Part shown: positions 1 through 5,714 of the stretch, in pieces
How positions within the stretch are numbered: the stretch's first letter is position 1
How the letters are laid out: each line of letters starts with the position of its first letter
Assembly: GCA_036661035.1 (NCBI GenBank)
Contig: JAVWZM010000050.1
Location: 1 to 16,466, forward strand
Length of the DNA stretch: 16,466 bases
Source of the DNA: JAGPHI01 sp036661035
GTDB lineage: Bacteria; Bacillota; Clostridia; Oscillospirales; Ruminococcaceae
Reading direction: 5' to 3'
The notes under the pieces: generated by a model
The model's input: the letters and a program-made list of their open reading frames with translations, nothing else
What the model was told of the DNA's origin: nothing
The model's database searches: none
Made by a program: the position numbers and the translations under genes

Positions 1-30
1 CTTGCATATGTTTGCTTGCTGAATAAAAAT

Positions 31-61
31 GCCAAGGCATTCTTGCATAGAACACCTTGGC
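31..61. repeat. Hairpin A of the left-edge repeat
   Basis: Twelve-base arms (GCCAAGGCATTC and GAACACCTTGGC) with two mismatches flank the loop TTGCATA. The same fold recurs 86 bases downstream. Confidence 0.5.
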
Positions 62-116
62 GCAATTCATATTTTATGGGTGGCTACCCCAACATTTGAC
101 AAAGAGCCAGAAAAAT

Positions 117-147
117 GCCAAGGTATTCTTGCATAGAATACGCTGGC
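117..147. repeat. Hairpin B of the left-edge repeat
   Basis: Second copy of hairpin A with the same TTGCATA loop. Its arms are GCCAAGGTATTC and GAATACGCTGGC. Bases that mismatch in copy A pair here, and other positions now mismatch, so the stem is kept although the sequence has changed. Confidence 0.5.
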
Positions 148-302
148 ATAATTTCTATTTTATGCGTGGCTACCCCAACATTTGACAAAGTGCCTTTTAT
201 GTGTGGCTACCCAAACATTTGACAAAGAGCCTTTTATGCGTAGCTACCCCAACATTTGACAAAGTGCCTACATACAAAACCTTATTAAGCCAAAACAAAT
301 CG

Positions 303-346
303 CCGATATTCTATTAATGCCTTTTGACATAACATTTTAATATCGG
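303..346 (-). terminator. Possible weak terminator of the NHL lipoprotein gene
   Basis: Complementary 8-base arms CCGATATT (303-310) and AATATCGG (339-346) flank a 28-base loop, just past the stop codon of the minus-strand gene. On the minus strand the stem is followed by a mixed T-rich stretch rather than a clean T run, so this is only a candidate. Confidence 0.35.
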
Positions 347-384
347 GGATATTTTTACAACCTGTTGCTGAATTATATTTGTAT

Positions 385-1524
385 TTATATGGACGGAGTT
401 ATCTTTAACACAGTGTTTTTAAAGCTGTCTGTTATGTAAAGCATGCCGCTTTTGTAGCACACTCCACGTGGAGATATTATATTAAGTATATTGTTATCTT
501 GCTCGGCAAAGCCTTTTACGGTATGCACCGTGCCGTCTTTTATTAGCCGTATTACATTATTGTTTGTATCGGCAATATATAATGCACCGCTTGGATCAGC
601 CGCTATTCCCGTTGGCATATCAAAGCAAGCCGTTTCTGCCTTGCCGTCTTTATAATCGCCCATATATTCTTCGGTACCCTCGTATTTTTCGGTGCCGCAC
701 CCGGCGATTGTACTAACCATGCCGTCTTTTATGGCGCGTATGCGGTTGTTGGCGCTGTCGGTAATGTATAAGGTGTCGTTGCAAAACGCCACACCCATGG
801 GCGAATCAAACAAAGCCTCAGCACAGCAGCCGTCTTTAAATCCGCCGTCTAAGCTTCCTGCGTAGGTGCTTACTATGCAATCGGTGCTTATTTTTCGTAT
901 TAAATTGTTGCCTGTATCGGCTATGTAAATATTTCCGTTTTGGTCTGAGCAAAAGCCTTGCGGGTTATTAAAGGTGGCTTTATTGCATGTGCCGTTTTTA
1001 TGCCCTGCTTTATATTGCCCTGCAAATGTGCTTACTTTACCTGCATTTATTAAACGTATAGCATTGTTACCGCTGTCCAGCACCAGCATGCCGCCGTTTG
1101 TGCTAAGTAATGCTGTGGGCTTTGCAAATAAGGCTTTATTGTTATTTGCATCGTTGTAGCCGTCTATTGCGGTATTATATATATCATATCCCGTCATTAC
1201 ACCTGCAAGTGTGGAAACCTTAGATGCACTAATTTGCCTTATAAGGTTATTGCCTGTATCTGCAACATATACAATGTTTCCCACAGGCAATACGGCACAT
1301 GGCTCGTTAAAGCTTGCGGTTACAATATTGCCGTTATCGCTGCCTTTAGAAGCGTTGCCTGCAACAAGTATGGGAGAAAAAGCGACAACTTGCTCCTTTT
1401 GAGGGCTTTGCAAATTGGCTTTAGGTGCCGAGCTTGCGCTCTGCGGCGTAGATTTATTAGCGTTACAGGCGTAAAGTGCAATACATATAGTAATTGCAAA
1501 TAATATTTGCGCAAATTTTTTCAT
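385..1524 (-). CDS. NHL-repeat (six-bladed beta-propeller) lipoprotein
   Basis: Secreted, membrane-anchored propeller protein of unknown ligand. From the chosen ATG the N-terminus is a lipoprotein signal peptide: MKK, a hydrophobic stretch, then lipobox LYAC with Cys20, followed by a low-complexity Ser/Pro/Gln linker. The rest is six NHL-type repeats. Each carries a variant of GxIYIADTGNNLIRKI and most then read VSTxAG. Six repeats is the number needed to close one propeller. A GTG (1542) and another ATG (1536) lie in frame upstream. The GGTGGG that could serve as ribosome binding site overlaps or abuts those, so ATG 1524 is preferred. Such propellers usually bind proteins, glycans or small ligands; nothing nearby points to a partner. 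The gene is alone on the minus strand with its own promoter and is divergent from hsp20. Family call is firm; function is unknown. Confidence 0.88.
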   Translation of the reverse strand: MKKFAQILFAITICIALYACNANKSTPQSASSAPKANLQSPQKEQVVAFSPILVAGNASKGSDNGNIVTASFNEPCAVLPVGNIVYVADTGNNLIRQISASKVSTLAGVMTGYDIYNTAIDGYNDANNNKALFAKPTALLSTNGGMLVLDSGNNAIRLINAGKVSTFAGQYKAGHKNGTCNKATFNNPQGFCSDQNGNIYIADTGNNLIRKISTDCIVSTYAGSLDGGFKDGCCAEALFDSPMGVAFCNDTLYITDSANNRIRAIKDGMVSTIAGCGTEKYEGTEEYMGDYKDGKAETACFDMPTGIAADPSGALYIADTNNNVIRLIKDGTVHTVKGFAEQDNNILNIISPRGVCYKSGMLYITDSFKNTVLKITPSI

Positions 1525-1581
1525 ATTGCTTATCATACCCACCGTTTTCTACATAATACTGGAATTATCGCCCATAAATCA

Positions 1582-1610
1582 ATAATAGTTTAAATTTTGG
1601 AGGTTGTCAA
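1582..1610 (-). promoter_or_regulatory. Sigma-A promoter of the NHL lipoprotein gene
   Basis: On the minus strand TTGACA (plus coordinates 1605-1610) is separated by exactly 17 bases from TATTAT (1582-1587). The expected start of transcription near 1575 leaves a leader of about 50 bases before the ATG at 1524. Confidence 0.75.
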
Positions 1611-1676
1611 CCTATAGTTAGTCTATATTAACAATTTCGATTTTAAAGCGTTAGCGTGTCTATAAAAGCATCAATT

Positions 1677-1703
1677 TTAGCACTCTGGTATTAAGAGTGC
1701 TAA
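1677..1703 (+). promoter_or_regulatory. CIRCE operator (HrcA binding site)
   Basis: Perfect consensus TTAGCACTC-N9-GAGTGCTAA. The arms extend outward by AATT on each side, giving 13 paired bases (1673-1685 with 1695-1707). CIRCE is the operator of the heat-shock repressor HrcA, here placed upstream of hsp20. hrcA itself is not in the window. Confidence 0.96.
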
Positions 1704-1728
1704 AATTAATATTTTCGTAACAAATAAA

Positions 1729-1759
1729 TTGAAATTTTTTAAAAAACTCGGCTTATACT
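1729..1759 (+). promoter_or_regulatory. Candidate hsp20 promoter downstream of CIRCE
   Basis: TTGAAA (1729-1734) is followed after 18-19 bases by TTATACT (1753-1759). The spacing is slightly long. A second possible -10, TATAAA at 1661-1666, would put CIRCE near the transcription start, as is usual for HrcA control, but has no good -35. Which one is used is undecided. Confidence 0.4.
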
Positions 1760-1830
1760 ATAGATAGTTCAAATGAGAACAAATCAAATGAACAAAAATA
1801 TATTTAACTAATTGAACGGAGGAAATTATT

Positions 1831-2253
1831 ATGTTTGAATTAATGCCTTTTAGTCGTGAGGAAAGAAGATTGTTTAATGCGTTTGGCAACTTTGGACGCG
1901 ATTTCTTCTCAGAGCTTGACCACAGCTTGATAGAGTGCAAAGCGGATATCATGGATAAAAATGATAAGTATGTTTTGCGCGCACAGCTTCCGGGTTTTAC
2001 TAGGGAAGATATCCACATTGATATCGATGGCGATTGCTTAACCTTGCACGCAGAGCATAAGAACGAAAGCGATGAAGAAAAAGACAGCTACATTCGCCGC
2101 GAGTGTGCGTATGGCGCATATGCAAGGCGGTTCGACATTTCAGGTATCAAGGCAGACGAGATAAAAGCCCGTTACGAAAACGGCGTGCTGGAGCTTGATA
2201 TGCCAAAGAAAGATTATATCGAGCCTGCAAAGCGCAATATTACAATTGAGTAA
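1831..2253 (+). CDS. Small heat-shock protein, Hsp20/alpha-crystallin family
   Basis: ATP-independent holdase chaperone that binds unfolding proteins as an oligomer in the cytoplasm. The 140 residues have the usual layout: a short hydrophobic N-terminal arm (about 1-35), the alpha-crystallin beta-sandwich (about 36-128) with the family signature around ARYENGVLELDMPKK, and a C-terminal tail ending in an I-x-I motif (ITI, residues 137-139) that docks neighbouring subunits. The start is fixed by GGAGG at 1818-1822, eight bases before the ATG. A perfect CIRCE box upstream implies HrcA repression and heat induction. The gene is monocistronic and converges on the penicillin-binding protein gene. 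Its last codons and stop are part of a tandem repeat that runs into the terminator. Confidence 0.95.
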   Translation: MFELMPFSREERRLFNAFGNFGRDFFSELDHSLIECKADIMDKNDKYVLRAQLPGFTREDIHIDIDGDCLTLHAEHKNESDEEKDSYIRRECAYGAYARRFDISGIKADEIKARYENGVLELDMPKKDYIEPAKRNITIE

Positions 2254-2345
2254 AACAAACAAAGCCTTAAACACAAAATTGCAATAGAGTGAAAACAAAG
2301 CCTCAAGCGCAAAATTGTAACAGAGTAAAAAAACAAAGCCTCGAA
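2232..2345 (+). repeat. Three tandem repeats spanning the hsp20 stop codon
   Basis: Imperfect units of 39, 36 and 39 bases lie at 2232-2270, 2271-2306 and 2307-2345. They share a CAAAATTGNAA-like start, GAGTRAAA and AAAGCCT. The first unit includes the last six codons and stop of hsp20. The last one supplies the left arm of the terminator. Confidence 0.65.
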
Positions 2346-2387
2346 TGTAAAGCGGAAAATCCGCAATGCATCGGGGCTTTATTTTAT
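2335..2387. terminator. Bidirectional terminator between hsp20 and the PBP gene
   Basis: Outer arms AAAGCCTCGAATG and CATCGGGGCTTT enclose an inner hairpin GCGGA-AAA-TCCGC. On the plus strand it is followed by ATTTTAT. On the minus strand the stem ends in GTTTTTTT, so it can serve both convergent genes. Confidence 0.75.
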
Positions 2388-2399
2388 AAAGAGCAAATA

Positions 2400-4784
2400 T
2401 TAATAGTGTCCGGGTGCTGTGCATGTATCAAGCACGGTGTCGGGTTTATAATATCCCTCTGCCACATCTGTACACAGTGGGCCTACTGCGCCGCCTGAGG
2501 CTTTGCAATAGGGCAGCTTAACCACGGTGGGGCATACTTCAAAATCTTTATTGGTAGTGCCCTCTTGTATATTGTCCATTACTTCGCGCCAGTAAGACGC
2601 GCCGGGGTGCTTTATTTTGTTTGCATTGTACACAGGGTCCATAGGCTCGTTTTCGGCGTAGCCAAGCCAAGTGGACATTACATAATTCGGCGTAATACCC
2701 ACGTACCACACGTCCTTAGTTTCGTTGGTGGTACCTGTTTTGCCCACGCCGTCTGTGGTTTTGGTACGAAGGCCGGGTGCTGTGCCGCCCGGGCCTAAAA
2801 CATTGTACAATAAGCGGTTCATAATATAAGCGGTTTCCTCGCTTATCGCCTGCACTTCGGTAACGTCCGGCTCCAGTATCACTTCGCCGTAGGAATTAGT
2901 AACGCTGGTGTAGCTGTGTGGTGTGATAAATTTGCCTTTGTTTCCGTACATCATATATGCGCCGGCAAGCTCAAGCGGAGTCATGCCGTGGCTTAAAGAG
3001 CCAAGGCACATAGGCCCAAGATCCACGTCTTTAGTAATATCAAGGCTTTTAATTTCAAGGGTATCATATGCAAAATCAAACATGGCGCGAGGCGTTACTA
3101 TGTCGCCCACGCGCACCGCAATGGTATTTACAGAGCGGCGTATGGCTTCTTCGACTGTAAGCGGTACTTCAAGATATTTTTTATCATAGTTTTGTGGCCA
3201 GTCGCGCATTTCGCCTGTTTCAGGATCGGGAATTTGTTTAAATGGCGAGTCCATGGCACCTGCCCATGAATAATGCATAGGGCCGTCCTCTATGGCAAGA
3301 GGATATACGGTAACGCCTTTCATGGTAGAACCGACGGCGCGTTTCATATCAGTGGCGTTGCTGAACACGCGGTCGCCTGTTTTGTCGTTAAGGCTGCCTA
3401 TTACGCCAACAATTTCGCCCTTGTAGTTCAGCGTAATCATGGCAGCATCGGCTTTTATTTTAACCTTAGAGGTTTTTCCCGCCTCATCTAAAATAGGCTT
3501 TCCGGTAACTTTATCTTTTTTCACAATCTCCTGCTCAAAGGAAGGGTACATCTTGCGCTCTTTTGCCACTTTCTCCATTTCGGCTTGCACCACAGGATCA
3601 AAGGTGGCATATATGGTAAGCCCGTCGTTATACACAGAGCGGTTAGCCTCGTCATTTGTTTTGCTAAGCTTGGTTTGCATGTCGAGGATAACGTCCTCAA
3701 GCACTTTATCCACAGCCCAGTTATTATAGATAACCTTTGCGCTTGTGCCCACGGTCTTTCTTTCGGAAATTACAAGTGGAGAGGCAAGTGCCTCTTGATA
3801 TTCGGCGTCTGTAATTTTACCCTGCTGATGCATGTAATATAATACGTCGTTGCGCCTTTCTTGGTTGCGCGCAGGGTTAGTGGTGGGGTTATATTCCGTG
3901 GGGTTTTTGGTGATGGCTGCTATAGTGGCACATTCGGCAATAGTAAGCTCTTTTACATCTTTATTGAAAATGCTATGTGCCCCTGCCTGCACTCCTGCAA
4001 CGTTGCCGTGCAGACCTATTGTGTTAAGATACGCCTCCAGCACCATTTCCTTTGAAAATTTGTTGTTAAGGCTTACGGCACGGAAAATCTCGCGCACCTT
4101 GCGCATAATGTCTTGCTTATCGTCTGTGGTAATGTTTTTAATAAGCTGCTGATGTATGGTGGACGCGCCTTGCTTGCTGCCGCCTAAATATTTGCCTGTA
4201 ACGGCATGTGATAATTCGTTCAGCGCAGCATATACAGTACGCTTAAAGCTAAAGCCCGGGCTTGTCCAAAAATCTTTATCCTCAATGCTGATAAATGCAT
4301 TTTGTAAGTTTACGGGGATTTCGTCAAGGTTTACCCACACGCGGTTTTCGTCACCTACAAGGCGCTGATATTCAGTCCATTCGCCCTCGGGGTTTTCAGG
4401 CGTTTTATTTGTTTTCACCATTATTGTGCTTGTGTAGCTTAATTTAAGGTTGTTTAAATCCAAACGCTGTGCGTCGTTTGCGGTAACCTTTACAAGGTAC
4501 ATGCTTAGCAGTACCGCCATAACAGATGCTGCCATTATGCCAAGGCAAATGCACACACCAATAAAACGCATAACGCCAAAAACTATGCGTTTGCCGCGCT
4601 TTTTGCTTTTAGTACCTGCGCCGCTGTGGGCGCGCGGTGCGCTTCCTTGTGGGTGTGCAGGCGAAACGCCATTTTGCGTGCGATGAGAAGAGGAGGTGCT
4701 GCGTGCGCCTTGCCTGTTTGTGCCTGTTTGCGCCGTGCGCCGTACCTCGCGCTCTTTATTGTTTCTGTTTTGATTATCTATAAT
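2400..4784 (-). CDS. Class A penicillin-binding protein (bifunctional glycosyltransferase/transpeptidase, PBP1A-like)
   Basis: Polymerises lipid II into glycan strands and cross-links peptides at the outer face of the membrane. Numbering from the first ATG (4571): membrane anchor 3-27; GT51 glycosyltransferase about 75-265 with EDKDFW (97-102, catalytic Glu), GASTIHQQLIKN (135-146) and KEMVLEAYLN (174-183); transpeptidase about 370-670 with S415-T-M-K418, S480-V-N482 and K611-T-G613. All catalytic motifs are present. The frame stays open for 71-72 codons upstream of that ATG. These encode a basic tail rich in Asn, Gln, Ser, Thr and Arg ending in KSKKRGKR directly before the anchor, as expected for the cytoplasmic end of a PBP1A. 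The first ATG has no ribosome binding site and would drop the basic stop-transfer segment. AGGGGG at 4791-4796 precedes ATT codons at 4787 and 4784; 4784 is chosen for its 6-base spacing. Family is certain, start is inferred. Confidence 0.93.
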   Translation of the reverse strand: MIDNQNRNNKEREVRRTAQTGTNRQGARSTSSSHRTQNGVSPAHPQGSAPRAHSGAGTKSKKRGKRIVFGVMRFIGVCICLGIMAASVMAVLLSMYLVKVTANDAQRLDLNNLKLSYTSTIMVKTNKTPENPEGEWTEYQRLVGDENRVWVNLDEIPVNLQNAFISIEDKDFWTSPGFSFKRTVYAALNELSHAVTGKYLGGSKQGASTIHQQLIKNITTDDKQDIMRKVREIFRAVSLNNKFSKEMVLEAYLNTIGLHGNVAGVQAGAHSIFNKDVKELTIAECATIAAITKNPTEYNPTTNPARNQERRNDVLYYMHQQGKITDAEYQEALASPLVISERKTVGTSAKVIYNNWAVDKVLEDVILDMQTKLSKTNDEANRSVYNDGLTIYATFDPVVQAEMEKVAKERKMYPSFEQEIVKKDKVTGKPILDEAGKTSKVKIKADAAMITLNYKGEIVGVIGSLNDKTGDRVFSNATDMKRAVGSTMKGVTVYPLAIEDGPMHYSWAGAMDSPFKQIPDPETGEMRDWPQNYDKKYLEVPLTVEEAIRRSVNTIAVRVGDIVTPRAMFDFAYDTLEIKSLDITKDVDLGPMCLGSLSHGMTPLELAGAYMMYGNKGKFITPHSYTSVTNSYGEVILEPDVTEVQAISEETAYIMNRLLYNVLGPGGTAPGLRTKTTDGVGKTGTTNETKDVWYVGITPNYVMSTWLGYAENEPMDPVYNANKIKHPGASYWREVMDNIQEGTTNKDFEVCPTVVKLPYCKASGGAVGPLCTDVAEGYYKPDTVLDTCTAPGHY

Positions 4785-4790
4785 AATGCG

Positions 4791-4796
4791 CCCCCT
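4791..4796 (-). promoter_or_regulatory. Ribosome binding site of the PBP gene, pointing to a non-AUG start
   Basis: AGGGGG on the minus strand sits three bases before ATT (4787), six before ATT (4784) and nine before ATA (4781). No ATG, GTG, TTG or CTG occurs in frame between here and the ATG at 4571. Confidence 0.55.
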
Positions 4797-5006
4797 AATT
4801 CTAGCGAATAGTATTTGTTAAAGCTACTTTAGCAGCCTTAACTATGCATGTGCGATAGTACACACAGGATAATTGTTTTAACTGTGCATATGCAATTAAA
4901 TGCACATAAGATAAGCTTTTTAACAAAACCGAGTCCGCAGACTTGTTTGTTTAAATGCAAATATTTTGATATAGCATTAATAGTATACCACAAATTCATG
5001 CAAACG

Positions 5007-5012
5007 TATAAT
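5007..5012 (+). promoter_or_regulatory. Possible -10 box for the small secreted protein
   Basis: A perfect TATAAT lies 40 bases before the ATG, but there is no recognisable -35 at the right distance. It may belong to another sigma factor or need an activator. Confidence 0.3.
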
Positions 5013-5051
5013 ATTTTTGTGCGTGTCAATACTCTTTTCGAGGTGAATGTT

Positions 5052-5336
5052 ATGAAAAGACTGACAATATTATGTGCGGCGGCTTTATGCGCCGTGGGCA
5101 TCAGCACCGCAAGCGCAATAATACTGCGCCCAAAGGAGCCTGCAATGCCAAAATACATGCTTAAAGACAGCGGCGGCAAGCTGGCACTTTTTGAAAATGA
5201 CGAACCAAATCCACGCGTTAAATACGACATATACACGCAGCTTTTGCCACCTGAGGACACAGAGGCACTGCGCTATGGCATACCCGTGCAAAGCCCCGAG
5301 GAGCTGCGCCGCCTTTTGGAGGATTTAGGCGCGTAA
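5052..5336 (+). CDS. Small secreted protein, resembling BofC C-terminal-domain proteins of spore-formers
   Basis: 94-residue protein with a Sec signal peptide (MKR, hydrophobic core, cleavage near STASA-II, about residue 22). The mature part reads YMLKDSGGKLALFE, then YDIYTQLLPPED and a C-terminal PEELRRLLEDLGA. From memory this pattern (YxLKxxxGxxAxFE, LPxxD, LxxGIxVxSxEELxxLLED) matches short extracytoplasmic proteins of clostridia annotated as BofC C-terminal domain proteins. BofC in Bacillus acts in the forespore during sigma-K checkpoint control. That link is a family recollection, not proof of a sporulation role here. The frame is open further upstream (to 4848), but GAGGTG at 5040-5045, six bases before ATG 5052, and the signal peptide fix this start. 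It is divergent from the PBP gene and followed by its own terminator. Confidence 0.75.
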   Translation: MKRLTILCAAALCAVGISTASAIILRPKEPAMPKYMLKDSGGKLALFENDEPNPRVKYDIYTQLLPPEDTEALRYGIPVQSPEELRRLLEDLGA

Positions 5337-5366
5337 ATAGTTGTCTTTTAAAATTATACTAAATTT

Positions 5367-5430
5367 CACATTTGATTTCAAGGCAAAACTTATGTACGGC
5401 AACAGAGTATATGATATCAAAGCAAATGTG
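5367..5430. repeat. Inverted repeat downstream of the small secreted protein gene
   Basis: CACATTTGATTT (5367-5378) and AAAGCAAATGTG (5419-5430) are complementary with one mismatch across a 40-base gap. The role is unknown; it may be a transcript 3' structure ahead of the terminator. Confidence 0.35.
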
Positions 5431-5442
5431 CAATAAAATATG

Positions 5443-5482
5443 CAAAGGCTATATGCAATAAAAGCCCTTGGTTTTTTTCTTC
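5443..5482 (+). terminator. Rho-independent terminator of the small secreted protein gene
   Basis: Arms CAAAGGCT (5443-5450) and AGCCCTTG (5463-5470) pair with one mismatch and are followed by GTTTTTTTCTTC. Confidence 0.7.
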
Positions 5483-5488
5483 TTAAAT

Positions 5489-5592
5489 GGTATAATAACC
5501 ACAAAGTGGTTATTATACCTCGCTCGCGGCGCGATTACGTATGCCGTTTTCTCGCCGCTAAAGCGGCAACCGAAAACATGGCGAATTATACC
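5489..5592. repeat. Palindromic intergenic element, copy 1 (MITE-like)
   Basis: It opens with a perfect hairpin, GGTATAATAACCAC-AAA-GTGGTTATTATACC (5489-5519). A region with GCGGCG...CGCCGC and GCCGCT-AA-AGCGGC follows, and it ends in ATTATACC (5585-5592), the inverse of its first eight bases. The right half (GTTTTC/GAAAAC, CGCC/GGCG) is a degenerate inverted version of the left. No open reading frame. Positions 5489-5564 are repeated at 16272-16344. Confidence 0.8.
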
Positions 5593-5611
5593 ATAAAAAC
5601 AAGATTTTTAC

Positions 5612-5623
5612 GGTATAATAACC
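5612..5623 (+). promoter_or_regulatory. Extra half-element GGTATAATAACC, possible -10 for the FkbH operon
   Basis: This repeats the first 12 bases of the palindromic element and contains TATAAT (5614-5619), about 95 bases before the fkbH-like start. No good -35 is seen. No clear alternative promoter stands out in 5593-5714, which is otherwise AT-rich without genes. Confidence 0.35.
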
Positions 5624-5714
5624 ATACACTTTTTATTTTATTTCATTTTATATTATTTAGTAGTTCGGCTAAAATAAATAGCCACATACTTTACGATAAA
5701 CGGAGGAAAAAACC

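Larger units (their letters stand above)
25..268. repeat. Tandem repeats resembling iterated ISL3-type insertion sequence ends
   Basis: A 37-base unit occurs four times, at 72-108, 158-194, 195-231 and 232-268; the last three are head to tail. Its core reads GTGGCTACCCCAACATTTG then ACAAAGNGCC. On the minus strand each copy begins GGCNCTTTGTCAAATG, which from memory resembles the terminal inverted repeat of ISL3-family elements. The first two copies lie in a larger 84-base duplication (25-108 and 111-194) that adds a hairpin (31-61 and 117-147). No transposase gene is visible. If the assignment is right, the element body would lie to the left of the window and position 268 would be its junction. 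The repeats themselves are seen directly; the family is a recollection. Confidence 0.6.

Noticed and set aside
25..268. CRISPR-like array
   Set aside because: The 37-base repeats are contiguous, or separated by a duplicated hairpin, rather than by unique spacers, and no cas gene is present.
4848..5051. Longer N-terminus for the small secreted protein
   Set aside because: The upstream part has no ribosome binding site or protein-like pattern, and would bury a clear signal peptide that has its own site at 5040-5045.
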